Origin: Saccharospirillum sp965652395
Lineage (GTDB): Bacteria > Pseudomonadota > Gammaproteobacteria > Pseudomonadales > Natronospirillaceae
Assembly: GCA_965652395.1 (NCBI GenBank)
Contig: CBFGUW010000016.1
Coordinates: 38,435-102,434 of the forward strand
Reading direction: 5' to 3'
Length of the DNA: 64,000 bases
Positions within the stretch are counted from its first letter, which is position 1; each line of letters opens with the position of its first letter. The notes beneath the pieces are model-generated. The model ran no database searches. It saw only the letters and a program-made list of their open reading frames with translations, and was not told the DNA's origin. The translations under genes were made by a program, and so were the position numbers. This document shows positions 1 through 7,958 of this stretch, one piece after another.

Positions 1-1511
1 TGTCGGAGTGGGGTCATAACTTTCGGCCGGATTACTTGAAGCTGGCGGGGTTGGCCCGAACACTAAAAATCGACCGGATACTCGCATTAACGGCGACCGC
101 CACACCCAAAGTGGCCGAGCAGATCTGCTACAGTTTCGGCATCGATCCTATCGACCATGTTCAAACGGGTTTTTATCGCCCCAACCTGCACATTGGTGTG
201 TCTCCCTGCGCAACCTCCGATAAGCAGGCGGCCTTACTGCAACACTTGAGACAGGGCCCCATCCAGTCCACGATCGTCTATGTCACTTTGCAAAAAACAG
301 CCGTGAAGGTGGCCGCTTACCTGCGGGAAAATGGGATTCGGGCGGAACCCTATCACGCCGGTCTGAAAGATGAGGATCGACACCGCATCCAGGATGCTTT
401 CATGGCCGGTGAGTCACCCGTGGTGGTAGCGACCATCGCCTTTGGCATGGGCATCGATAAGTCGGATATTCGTGCGATCTATCACTACAATCTGCCGAAA
501 TCACTGGAAAATTACATGCAGGAAATCGGCCGCGCCGGTCGCGACGGCCTGCCGTCCCGATGCGAGCTGTTAGCCTGTCGTGACGACCTAACCGTATTGG
601 AGAATTTCACTTACGGCGATACACCGGATACCACGGCCCTGACCGCTTTGATGCAGTGGCTGGACCGCCAACCTGAAATATTCGATCTATCGGTCCTTGA
701 GGTATCACATCACTTCGATGTACGCCCGCTGGTGCTCAATACTTTGTTGACCTATTTGGAGCTCGACGGCCTATTGCGAACAACGGCGCCGTTTTATACC
801 GAGTACAAAGTGTCTTTCAACGAACCGCGCTCGGCTGTTCTCGATCACTTCGATTCCGAGCGGGCTGATTTTCTGAGCCGTCTGTTCAATACCGGCAAGA
901 ACGGCCGGACCTGGCTGACATTGAAGCCCGAAGATGCTGCGCGCCAGCTCGCCGAAGACAAACAACGAATCATTAAGGCGCTGAATTATCTGGAACAGCA
1001 AGGCTTGATCGAACTGAGGGTGGCCGGGGTACGCCAAGGTTATCGCAAAACCTCATCGGAACTCGCCCTACCGAAGCGAATCGAGCGCATGGCACAACTG
1101 TTCTCAGACCGGGAGGCAAGAGATATCGACCGCCTGCGAGCCATTTGCGATTGGGCGGAGACTAACGGGTGTTTGCAGCAGCCGTTGATGGCCTACTTCG
1201 GCGAACCTCTGAGCACCCCCTGTGGGCAATGCAGTGGCTGCCAGGGACACACCGCTGTCCTACCCGCACGGCGACAGATCGCCCCGGAGACGAACATGGT
1301 GGAAGCCGTCATAGCCGAAGCACATGAGGCGCTGAATACACCCAGAGCACTGGCCCGCTTTCTCTGCGGCATCACCAGCCCCAAGGCAGGCCGAGCACGT
1401 TTGGGTAAACATCGACACTTCGGGGCTCTAGCCGATGCGCCCTTCGCCGAGGTGCTGGCAATCAGCACCCAGGCGCTGCCGGCCCCGGCGCCCGGTCTCG
1501 CCGGTGGCTAG
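1..1511 (+). CDS. RecQ-family ATP-dependent DNA helicase, 3' part (5' end outside window)
   Basis: The reading frame is open from the window edge; its first complete codons give SEWGHNFRPDYLKL, the RecQ motif that follows the DEAH box, so the gene begins upstream and only the C-terminal ~500 residues are here. Visible are helicase motif III (TATATP), a conserved HAGL segment, the motif V region (ATIAFGMGIDK) and motif VI (QEIGRAGRDG), which identify an SF2 3'-5' DNA-unwinding helicase. A winged-helix-like stretch follows, then a late Cys cluster (CLQQ...CGQCSGC) that probably holds the RecQ zinc site, placed after the winged helix rather than before it as in E. coli RecQ. No complete HRDC domain is evident. 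It is therefore a RecQ-like paralogue rather than clearly recQ itself. The helicase assignment is firm; its exact repair role is inference. Confidence 0.9.
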   Translation, partial: SEWGHNFRPDYLKLAGLARTLKIDRILALTATATPKVAEQICYSFGIDPIDHVQTGFYRPNLHIGVSPCATSDKQAALLQHLRQGPIQSTIVYVTLQKTAVKVAAYLRENGIRAEPYHAGLKDEDRHRIQDAFMAGESPVVVATIAFGMGIDKSDIRAIYHYNLPKSLENYMQEIGRAGRDGLPSRCELLACRDDLTVLENFTYGDTPDTTALTALMQWLDRQPEIFDLSVLEVSHHFDVRPLVLNTLLTYLELDGLLRTTAPFYTEYKVSFNEPRSAVLDHFDSERADFLSRLFNTGKNGRTWLTLKPEDAARQLAEDKQRIIKALNYLEQQGLIELRVAGVRQGYRKTSSELALPKRIERMAQLFSDREARDIDRLRAICDWAETNGCLQQPLMAYFGEPLSTPCGQCSGCQGHTAVLPARRQIAPETNMVEAVIAEAHEALNTPRALARFLCGITSPKAGRARLGKHRHFGALADAPFAEVLAISTQALPAPAPGLAGG

Positions 1512-1536
1512 TCCGTACATCTGCGATTTCCAGGGT

Positions 1537-1561
1537 GGATAGGGCTGGCTCGACCCTATCC
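1537..1561. terminator. Hairpin between convergent recQ-like gene and tetR gene
   Basis: GGATAGGG and CCCTATCC form an 8-bp stem with a 9-base loop between two converging genes, overlapping the tetR stop codon. It is followed on the plus strand by an A run rather than a T run, so it is not a textbook intrinsic terminator. Separating the two transcripts is its likely role. Confidence 0.45.
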
Positions 1562-2143
1562 CAAAAAAACCACCCCATCCAAAAACCCCATCAACCCCTC
1601 AACCTCATCAACCAAAGGCCTGGTTTCCCCACCCAAAACCCACTCCAAATAAACCGTCAAAACCGCTCCTTTTATAAACTGCATCGTCACCCGGGGATCC
1701 AATCTTTTCATCTCCCCACTATCCATTCCCTCTTCAATAACTCCCAATATCCCTTCTTCATAATCCTCAACCATTTTCCGCAATCGCGCTTTTTTCAATC
1801 CGCGATCCAAATGAAATTCCTCAAAAAACAATATCTTCGGCAAGATCCGGGTGCGTTCAATTATTTCAAACTGAGCCCGATAAAAACTTTCTATTCGTGC
1901 CCGACAAGTGGGTTGTTGACGAATAATCTCCAGCATCCCCATCAACATACCGGAAAGATGGTCCAGGTAACCCAATAGCATCTCATCCCGGTTGGCGAAA
2001 TACCGATACAGAGCCGGCTGACTGACTTTCAGTGCTTTCGCCACGGTGCTGGTCGATACAGCGCCGATGCCTTCTTCGGCAATGATCTGGGTGATGGTTT
2101 CATATACCTGGATTTTGCGGTCGGCCTTGGGCTGCCTGGTCAA
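1556..2143 (-). CDS. TetR/AcrR-family transcriptional regulator
   Basis: The N-terminal ~50 residues form a TetR helix-turn-helix: ITQIIAEEGIGAVSTSTVAKAL followed by KVSQPALYRYFANRDEML, where the tyrosine/phenylalanine-rich recognition helix is diagnostic. The remaining ~140 residues are a helical ligand-binding half without a recognisable substrate class. I placed the start at a TTG (195 residues) because GGAGGAG lies four bases upstream. A longer version from a TTG at 2203 (215 residues) has no such site. It is divergent from the short-chain dehydrogenase at 2329, and a perfect palindrome lies between the two genes, so it probably represses itself and that enzyme. The ligand is unknown. The 3' half has an unusual base composition (runs of A and C on the plus strand) compared with its neighbours. 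Confidence 0.85.
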   Translation of the reverse strand: MTRQPKADRKIQVYETITQIIAEEGIGAVSTSTVAKALKVSQPALYRYFANRDEMLLGYLDHLSGMLMGMLEIIRQQPTCRARIESFYRAQFEIIERTRILPKILFFEEFHLDRGLKKARLRKMVEDYEEGILGVIEEGMDSGEMKRLDPRVTMQFIKGAVLTVYLEWVLGGETRPLVDEVEGLMGFLDGVVFLG

Positions 2144-2233
2144 ACTCTCCTCCGGATTTCTCAGAAAGGCTCTCTCAAACGATGCCAGTGTAACGCTTGA
2201 CAAGTGATAGCTCTATAACTAAATTCAACAGAC

Positions 2234-2253
2234 ATGTTATAGGTTTATAACAT
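2234..2253. promoter_or_regulatory. Palindromic operator candidate for the TetR regulator
   Basis: ATGTTATA, four bases (GGTT), then TATAACAT is a perfect 8-bp inverted repeat in the tetR/SDR divergent spacer. A related half-site (CTATAACT) lies at about 2211. Size and symmetry fit a TetR dimer site; binding is inferred. Confidence 0.55.
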
Positions 2254-2328
2254 CATTTCTGAGTTCATCGCTGTCAGCACAAGGCGTTGACCCTGGAAGA
2301 GACACTGTTCATTCGAAGAGGATGCGTT

Positions 2329-3150
2329 ATGAAAACTGTCAGAATTGATAAAGATCGGTTCGGCCCCTGGGCGCTGGTGACCGGGGCGTCTTCCGGAATC
2401 GGGGCGGAGTTTGCACGACAGCTGGCTGAAAGCGGCCTGAACCTGGTGATGGTGGCGCGCCGTGAAGCGCCAATGGCTCAGTTGGGCGAGCGCCTGAAAC
2501 GTGAACACGGTATTGATTACCGTGTGCTTGTGCTCGACCTAGCCGATCCGGCTTTTATCGACTCATTAACCGCTCAAGTCGAAGGGTTGGATATCGGCCT
2601 GGTGGTGTCCAACGCGGGAACGGGCATACCGGGGCCGTTTCTGTCCATTCCCGAGCATCATCTGCTGAACATCGTTAATCTGAATTCGATTTCTCACTTG
2701 CGGCTCATCCATCATTTTGGCAAGCGGCTTAAAGAGAGAAGGAAGGGTGGCGTTATCCTGGTTTCAGCCATGGGCGCGCTGGATGGGATTCCCTTTATGG
2801 CGAACGATGCGGCGACCAAGGCTTATGTCACCAGCCTTGGGCAGGGCTTACACGAGGAGTTCAAGGCGTTTGGAGTCCACACCACGGTGGTGATGCCCGG
2901 CCCGACAGAAACCGAGGTGATCGGGAAGTTCGGCTTGGATCAGGTTAAGCTGCCCATGAAGCCCGCGCCAGTGGCGGATTGTGTTGCGGAAGGCCTGATG
3001 GCGTTTAAGCGCAACAAAAACCTGATCCAGACCGGGCGGCTGATGCGTTGGATACTGGCACTGGTCCCGGCCCGGCTTACGCGGGCGATGAACTCCAGGA
3101 TGTTTGCGCAGGTGCTGAAAGACGGCCAGCCGAGGTTGGGGCATCTTTAA
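2329..3150 (+). CDS. Short-chain dehydrogenase/reductase with Asp in place of the catalytic Tyr
   Basis: A 273-residue Rossmann-fold SDR. The N-terminus carries the cofactor motif TGASSGIG, the NAG motif (VVSNAGTG) and the catalytic Ser region (ILVSAMGAL). The usual YxxxK signature reads NDAATK: Lys164 is present, but position 160, where the catalytic Tyr belongs, is Asp (codon GAT; TAT would be Tyr). The enzyme may therefore be inactive, mechanistically altered, or have a nearby Tyr in that role (Tyr167 follows). The start at 2329 has AGAGG upstream and removes 14 residues that would come from a TTG at 2287. It is divergent from the TetR gene and probably its regulatory target. The substrate is unknown; similar SDRs act on fatty acyl or steroid-like ketones. 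Confidence 0.85.
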   Translation: MKTVRIDKDRFGPWALVTGASSGIGAEFARQLAESGLNLVMVARREAPMAQLGERLKREHGIDYRVLVLDLADPAFIDSLTAQVEGLDIGLVVSNAGTGIPGPFLSIPEHHLLNIVNLNSISHLRLIHHFGKRLKERRKGGVILVSAMGALDGIPFMANDAATKAYVTSLGQGLHEEFKAFGVHTTVVMPGPTETEVIGKFGLDQVKLPMKPAPVADCVAEGLMAFKRNKNLIQTGRLMRWILALVPARLTRAMNSRMFAQVLKDGQPRLGHL

Positions 3151-3209
3151 GGAACAAGCCCCGCACCGGACCGTCTGAGTCATGTCCGGCGCGGAGCTTA
3201 CAGTAATAC

Positions 3210-3770
3210 TCAGTCCATTTCTTTCGCGGACCGGATCACCTTTTTGACAATGCCGTATTCGATCGCTTCGTCGGTGGTCATCCAGCGGTCCCGTTCGATG
3301 TCCTGCCGCACCTGCTCGATGCTCTGACCGGTCGCTTCGCTGATGATGCGGGCCAGACGCTCGCGCATGCGGATGATCTGCTCCGCCTGAATGGCAATGT
3401 CGCTCGCTTGGCCGCCGACGCCACCGGAAGGCTGGTGGATCAGAAAGCGGGTGTTGGGCAGGCAGTAGCGGTCTTCCTTGTTGGCAGCCAGAAAGATGTG
3501 GGTGCCGGCGCTGGCGACGTAACCGGTGCCGACCACCTTCACCCGGGAATCCACATACTGAATCATGTCGTGGATACTGTCGCCGGCTTCCACATGACCA
3601 CCCTGGCTGTTGATAAAAAGGGTAATGTCGTCGTGTGATTCCTGGTCCATCGCCAGTAATTCACCTAGTACTTTTTTCGCCATCTTCTGATTGATCTCTT
3701 CGCAAATCAGAATCTTGCGGCCGGTGACCAAACGGTCACCTACGGGGTCGATCTTGGCTTCTTCTGTCAT
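3210..3770 (-). CDS. ClpP-type serine protease subunit (stand-alone paralogue)
   Basis: A 186-residue ClpP-fold protein. The catalytic triad is complete with family spacing: Ser87 (GYVASAG), His112 (RFLIHQP) and Asp161 (ERDRWM), separated by 25 and 49 residues as in E. coli ClpP. The oxyanion-hole glycines (NSQGGHV) and the ATG-Q helix are also present. It is shorter at the N-terminus than housekeeping ClpP and has no clpX or tig neighbour, so it is probably a second ClpP rather than the main one. It may assemble into homo- or hetero-tetradecamers that degrade proteins delivered by an AAA+ unfoldase. AGGAGAA precedes the ATG. Calling it clpP without qualification would be overstated; it could also be a ClpP-like protein with a specialised partner. 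Confidence 0.85.
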   Translation of the reverse strand: MTEEAKIDPVGDRLVTGRKILICEEINQKMAKKVLGELLAMDQESHDDITLFINSQGGHVEAGDSIHDMIQYVDSRVKVVGTGYVASAGTHIFLAANKEDRYCLPNTRFLIHQPSGGVGGQASDIAIQAEQIIRMRERLARIISEATGQSIEQVRQDIERDRWMTTDEAIEYGIVKKVIRSAKEMD

Positions 3771-3851
3771 TGAGTTCTCCTGTCGGTAAAAGGGCCCTCA
3801 GCCGGTGGCATTTGTGCCGTTCCCTGCTGAACATCAGGCTTGACAAATGAG

Positions 3852-3879
3852 TTTATACACAATTTCCGGGAATGGTCAC
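3852..3879 (-). promoter_or_regulatory. Possible sigma-70 promoter of the clpP-like gene
   Basis: On the minus strand GTGACC, 16 bases, then TATAAA lies about 80 bases upstream of the start codon. The -10 is good and the -35 moderate. Confidence 0.35.
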
Positions 3880-4029
3880 TTAGGGTGGCATTCCTCAGGC
3901 TGTTAATTAAAGTCAACCGTTAAGTTATTGATTTAAAGCCTTTTTTGGCATCGTTTATTTTTACATCAATCTCGGCGACGCCCCGATATGCCTGGGCTTT
4001 GGCACGGTGCGCAAAGCTTATCCAACAAC

Positions 4030-4050
4030 TTATCCACAGATTATGTGGAT
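4030..4050. other. Perfect DnaA box inside a small hairpin at the yheS 3' end
   Basis: TTATCCACA (4030-4038) matches the DnaA box consensus exactly. Its ATCCACA pairs with TGTGGAT at 4044-4050 across five bases, forming a stem that overlaps the yheS stop codon. A partial box (TTATCCAAC) precedes it by 12 bases. The neighbouring AT-rich spacer reaches to 3890. Most simply this is a chance box in a terminator-like hairpin. Confidence 0.35.
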
Positions 4051-5942
4051 GCCTCGGCCGCCTCCAATTCTTCCGAAAGCATCAGCCATTCCTGCTCCAG
4101 TTCATCCACTTTATCGCGCCACTCCCCCTGCTCCTTGAGGTGCTGCTGAAGCTTGGCTTTCTGGCTCTCCTCGTAGAGCGCCGTATCAGCCAACCGGGCT
4201 TCTACTTCCGCCAGGCGCTTCTGAGCCGTATCGAGGTCGCTTTCCACTTTCTTCAGCTTGCGCATCAGGGGTTTTAACCGTTCCCGCTCGGCAGCTTTTT
4301 GCTGGCGTAATGTTTTCTTATCCACCGTGGGCGCCGCCACCTCGGTTTCTGTTTCACGTTTTTTCAATTGCTCGGGTTGTTTCAGCAGCATTTGAAAATA
4401 GTCGTTCAAGTCGCCGGTGTATTCCGTCACCTGGCCATCGTGCACCCACCAGAAGGTATCGGCCGTGTTATTCAGCAGATATCGATCATGAGACACCAGA
4501 ACCACGGCTCCGTCGTAACTTTGAAGCGCGAAATTCAGGGAGTCCCTGACTTCCAGATCGAGGTGGTTGGTGGGCTCGTCCAACAACAGCACATTGGGTT
4601 TTTGCCAGGCGATCAACGCCAGCGCCACCCGGGCTTTTTCGCCGCCGGAGAACTGGCCCACGGGCTCATCGGCACGTTCACCGGAAAAGCCGTAACGACC
4701 GATAAAGTTCCGGTACTCTTGGTCGCGTACGCCTGGGTCGAGCCGACGCAGGTGTTCCATGGCGCTGGCCTGGCTGTCCAACGATTCCAACTGATGCTGG
4801 GCGAAATAGCCAATGCGCAGATGCTGCCCTCGGGTCAGGTCTCCCGCCAGTGGTGCCAAGGTGCCCGCCAGGGCTTTCACCAGGGTGGATTTACCCGCGC
4901 CATTCACCCCCAACAAGCCTACCCGCATTCCAGGATGCAGTGTGAGCTTCACGTCTTTAATCACCGCCCGCTCGCCGTAACCCAGAGTAACTTCGCTCAG
5001 GCTGATGAGTGGGTCGGACACCTTCTCATAACAGGGAATGCTGAGATTGTAGCCGTTATCCACATGGGCGGGGGCGGTCAGTGTCATCCGCTCCAGCATT
5101 TTCACTCGGCTTTGAGCCTGCTTCGCCTTGGTGGCCTTGGCCTTGAAACGATCGACAAAGGATTGGATCTCAGCGATACGCGCCTGCTGCTTCTCATACT
5201 CTGCCTGTTGCAGGCGCAGCCGTTCGGTGCGTTGGCGTTCGTATTGGGTGTAGTTGCCCCGGTAGAGGTTCAGACTTCCCTGCTCCAGGCTGAGCACCTG
5301 AGTGGCCACGCCGTCCATAAAATCCCGGTCGTGGGAAATGAACAACAGGGTGCCGGGGTAACGTTGCAACCAGCGTTCAAGCCAGTAGCAGGTGTGAAGA
5401 TCCAGATGGTTGGTGGGCTCATCGAGCAGCAACAAGTCGGCGGGCGCCATCAGTGCCCGGGCGAGATTCAGTCGGACCCGCCAGCCACCGGAAAAGTCCG
5501 ATACCGGGCGTTTAAAATCCGTGACCTGGAAACCCAGCCCCATCAACAGCTGTTCCGCCTGGCTGCTTTTCTGGAAGGCCTGGTAACTGTCCAACGCACC
5601 CAGGGCGTGAGCCATGCGGTCATCGTCACCCTGAGTTTCCGCCGTGCTGAGTTCAGCCTCCAACGCCCGCAAACGAGTATCGCCATCGAGTACGAAGTCG
5701 AGTGCGAGACGATCGACGGCGTCGACTTCCTGGGCCATGTGTGCGATTTGCCAGTTGGCCGGAACCCGGGCTTCCCCGGCATCCAGCCCCATATCGCCTT
5801 GCAGCACCTGGAACAGGGTCGACTTGCCACTGCCATTGGGGCCAATCACGGCGATACGCTCGCCGGTGTGCAAGGTGGCCGATGCATGTTCAAGCAGAGG
5901 CTTTCCGCCCCGCTGAATGCTGATGTTGGATAATTTGATCAT
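4041..5942 (-). CDS. yheS: ABC-F family ATPase, YheS type
   Basis: A 633-residue soluble protein with two ABC ATPase cassettes and no membrane segments, the layout of ABC-F translation factors that act at the ribosomal E site. Cassette 1: Walker A GPNGSGKST near residue 33, signature FSGGWRVRLNLARAL, Walker B LLLLDEPTNHLD. Cassette 2: Walker A GVNGAGKST, signature FSGGEKARVALAL, Walker B LLLDEPTNHLD. The linker between them is Arg/Lys/Gln-rich, and a coiled-coil C-terminus follows a Lys-rich patch, as in YheS. Length is close to E. coli YheS (637). The start at 5942 (MIKLSN) is chosen by family alignment; an upstream start at 6044 would add 34 unrelated residues. It is divergent from the TIGR02444 gene with 82 bases between, an arrangement resembling the Pseudomonas algP region. 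Confidence 0.93.
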   Translation of the reverse strand: MIKLSNISIQRGGKPLLEHASATLHTGERIAVIGPNGSGKSTLFQVLQGDMGLDAGEARVPANWQIAHMAQEVDAVDRLALDFVLDGDTRLRALEAELSTAETQGDDDRMAHALGALDSYQAFQKSSQAEQLLMGLGFQVTDFKRPVSDFSGGWRVRLNLARALMAPADLLLLDEPTNHLDLHTCYWLERWLQRYPGTLLFISHDRDFMDGVATQVLSLEQGSLNLYRGNYTQYERQRTERLRLQQAEYEKQQARIAEIQSFVDRFKAKATKAKQAQSRVKMLERMTLTAPAHVDNGYNLSIPCYEKVSDPLISLSEVTLGYGERAVIKDVKLTLHPGMRVGLLGVNGAGKSTLVKALAGTLAPLAGDLTRGQHLRIGYFAQHQLESLDSQASAMEHLRRLDPGVRDQEYRNFIGRYGFSGERADEPVGQFSGGEKARVALALIAWQKPNVLLLDEPTNHLDLEVRDSLNFALQSYDGAVVLVSHDRYLLNNTADTFWWVHDGQVTEYTGDLNDYFQMLLKQPEQLKKRETETEVAAPTVDKKTLRQQKAAERERLKPLMRKLKKVESDLDTAQKRLAEVEARLADTALYEESQKAKLQQHLKEQGEWRDKVDELEQEWLMLSEELEAAEAST

Positions 5943-6024
5943 GGCGCGGAGTTTACCAATGCTCTGTGATACTGTCTCTAAAACCCCATTCGTCCACAGT
6001 AAAAAGCAGACTGAGCTGAAAGCA

Positions 6025-6465
6025 ATGCCCACGCTGGAAGACAACCCCCTTTGGCACTTTGCCTTGCGGCTTTATCCCAATGCTCAAGCCACCCTGCTGA
6101 AATGGCAGGACGAAGAGGGCATTCATGTGAACGACCTTCTCTGGGCGACTTACGTAAAACACCGGAACCAGGGTGTAGCGATTCCAACTTGGCAACGGCT
6201 CGAACGGAGCCGATATCGCCGCCTGCTACGCCGGGTTCGACAACTTCGTTATTCATTGCCTCGCGACCATTCGGCCAGGCCTCTGGCGCTGAAATGGGAA
6301 CTCATGCTGGAACAATGGGATTTGGCGGCATTGAATGACTGCGTGATCCCCTCGAAATTGTTCAATTCCGATCTTTACCAGTTGCTGGCAACGCAATGGG
6401 GTATGGACAGTAAGGCGGTGGAAAAGAAAGTGGCGTGGCTGGCAGAACTTATTGAAGAACGATAG
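6025..6465 (+). CDS. TIGR02444 family protein
   Basis: A 146-residue protein that begins with the family-typical segment NPLWHFALRLYPN. It is helical, rich in Trp, Leu and Arg, with no signal peptide, membrane span or catalytic motif visible. The family is conserved in gammaproteobacteria next to yheS and algP, as here, but has no assigned biochemical function that I know of. The start at 6025 follows GAGCTGAAAGCA; a longer frame from 5917 would overlap the yheS start region and add 36 non-conserved residues. It converges on algP, and the two share a strong hairpin. Confidence 0.8.
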   Translation: MPTLEDNPLWHFALRLYPNAQATLLKWQDEEGIHVNDLLWATYVKHRNQGVAIPTWQRLERSRYRRLLRRVRQLRYSLPRDHSARPLALKWELMLEQWDLAALNDCVIPSKLFNSDLYQLLATQWGMDSKAVEKKVAWLAELIEER

Positions 6466-6487
6466 GGAGGCCGGGCTCCCTATCGTT
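6458..6487. terminator. Bidirectional terminator between TIGR02444 and algP
   Basis: AACGATAGGGAG and CTCCCTATCGTT form a perfect 12-bp stem around a six-base loop. It overlaps the TIGR02444 stop codon and lies just beyond the end of algP. There is no long T tract on either side. Confidence 0.7.
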
Positions 6488-6509
6488 TAACTATTCCGAT
6501 CAGTATCGA

Positions 6510-7781
6510 TCAGGCGTCTTTCTTGGGGTCGAACAGGCTGCGGCCATCACCGGAGGGGACGGTGTTCACCAGCGGCTTGTCGCCGTTTTCTTTTTTATCG
6601 CCATTGGCCGGTTTTTCCTCAGCCTTATCGGTCGCCGGTTTGGACGGCTCCGGCTTGGGTGCCGGTGCTTTCGGTTGAGGTGCCTTGGGAGCCGGAGAAG
6701 GCTGCTCAGTGGCGCTGTCCTTCATTGGTTCGGTAGCAGCGGCTTTCGGTGCGACCTTGGCGGGTGCTTCCGATCCGCCAGCTTTAGCGGCTTTGGCTAC
6801 GGCCGGTTTCTTAGCGGCGGCTTTCTTAGGTGCTGCTTTTTTCGGTGCGGCCTTGGCAGCTGTCTTTTTCGCAGCGGCTTTCTTGGCGGGCGCTTTCTTG
6901 GTGGCCGCTTTTTTTGCTGTGGCCTTCTTCACCGGAGCTGTAGCATCCGTACTGGCGGCAGCAGCCTTCTTGGCTGCGGTTTTCTTGGCGGGTGCTTTTT
7001 TGGTGGCTGTTTTCTTGGCGGCCGTCTTCGTGGCTGCTTTCTTGGCCGTAGTCTTCTTCGTTGCGGCTTTCTTTTTCACAGCAGTTTTCTTCGCCGCAGT
7101 CGGCTTGGCGGCCGCTTTGGTGCTGGTCTTCTTGGCAGCGGCTTTCTTGGTTGCCGCTTTCTTGGCTGTCGTCTTTTTGGCCGTGGTTTTCTTGGCGGCT
7201 GAAGCTTTGGCCTTGGCTTTTTCTTTCTTAGCTTTAGCCTTGGCGGCTTTCTTGGCTTTGGCTTCTGCTTTCTTCGCATTGGCAGCCGCTTTCTTGGCTT
7301 CGGCTTTGCGTACTTTATCCAGCGCTTTGTTCAAAGCGTCCGCCGCCTGCTTCTCTTCTTTGGCGGCTTGGAACGCTTCTTTGGCGGCATCCAGTTCGGG
7401 CTTCAGGGCACCAACAGCCGCCTTGGCCGCTTCCAGAGTCGCTTCAGCCTTGGCCAGCTGGTTCTGAGCCGTTTTGGTATTGCTGGTTTTAGCCCGTTTG
7501 GCAGCGGCCTGCTTTTTGGTTTGGGCGGCCGACAGGGTTTTCTTGGCGGCGGCCATGCGCTTAGTCAGCTGGTCCTGTAATTTCCCGGAGTCGGTGACTG
7601 CTTTATCGCGGGCCTTCTCCAATTCCTGTTCCAGTTTGGAGAGCTCGGTTTTCAATAACTCAACCGGCGATGATGCGACCGGTTGCGCAGCGGCTTTTTT
7701 GCCGGCGGCGAGCCCACGTTTCGCGGCGGTTTTCCGGGTTGGAGCTTTCTTGCGTACAGCTTTCTTTTTGGCGGCTGCCAT
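6510..7781 (-). CDS. algP: AlgP-like Lys/Ala-rich histone-like protein
   Basis: 423 residues of extreme composition. The N-terminus is KKKAVRKKAPTRKTAAKRG, followed by a predicted coiled coil (about residues 40-170, with heptad-like Leu/Lys/Glu/Ala). About 170 residues of degenerate KKTAAKKAA repeats come next, resembling the C-terminal tail of histone H1. A Pro-rich, acidic tail ends in SLFDPKKDA. In Pseudomonas, AlgP (AlgR3) has the same repeat type and affects alginate gene expression, presumably by binding DNA. The position beside TIGR02444, yheS and algQ supports orthology. Repeat number in this family varies between strains because the DNA itself is repetitive (runs of GCTTTCTTGGC on the plus strand), so the length should be treated as allele-specific. 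GAGGGGA precedes the ATG. Confidence 0.88.
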   Translation of the reverse strand: MAAAKKKAVRKKAPTRKTAAKRGLAAGKKAAAQPVASSPVELLKTELSKLEQELEKARDKAVTDSGKLQDQLTKRMAAAKKTLSAAQTKKQAAAKRAKTSNTKTAQNQLAKAEATLEAAKAAVGALKPELDAAKEAFQAAKEEKQAADALNKALDKVRKAEAKKAAANAKKAEAKAKKAAKAKAKKEKAKAKASAAKKTTAKKTTAKKAATKKAAAKKTSTKAAAKPTAAKKTAVKKKAATKKTTAKKAATKTAAKKTATKKAPAKKTAAKKAAAASTDATAPVKKATAKKAATKKAPAKKAAAKKTAAKAAPKKAAPKKAAAKKPAVAKAAKAGGSEAPAKVAPKAAATEPMKDSATEQPSPAPKAPQPKAPAPKPEPSKPATDKAEEKPANGDKKENGDKPLVNTVPSGDGRSLFDPKKDA

Positions 7782-7816
7782 GAGTCTATCCCCTCAGTCT
7801 TTGCCTAGTGCCCTGT

Positions 7817-7845
7817 ACTATTGTCAGGGCGACAAAAAAATTCAA
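7817..7845 (-). promoter_or_regulatory. Possible sigma-70 promoter of algP
   Basis: Minus-strand TTGAAT, 17 bases, AATAGT; each hexamer matches four of six consensus bases with ideal spacing. It lies about 40 bases before the start codon. Confidence 0.4.
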
Positions 7846-7958
7846 GCGATGAGTAATAAATTCGCTCGGTTTTTTGATAAAAAATAGTCGTAGAGACAGT
7901 TTAATCGGCTTCTTACTCTAACGGTATGGATTTTATAGGCCGTGGGTGCCTTTGATCC

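Noticed and set aside
3840..3858. Plus-strand promoter TTGACA...TATACA
   Set aside because: The hexamers are only seven bases apart and no plus-strand gene follows.
4018..4050. Replication origin around the DnaA box
   Set aside because: Only one consensus box and one partial; no dnaA/dnaN/gidA neighbours and no further box cluster.
4368..5933. 521-codon open frame opposite yheS
   Set aside because: yheS has both ABC cassettes intact on the other strand; the antisense frame has no recognisable motif.
6675..7467. Two overlapping plus-strand frames rich in Gly/Phe or Ala/Phe across algP
   Set aside because: Products of the Lys/Ala repeat read on the wrong strand; low-complexity translation without support.
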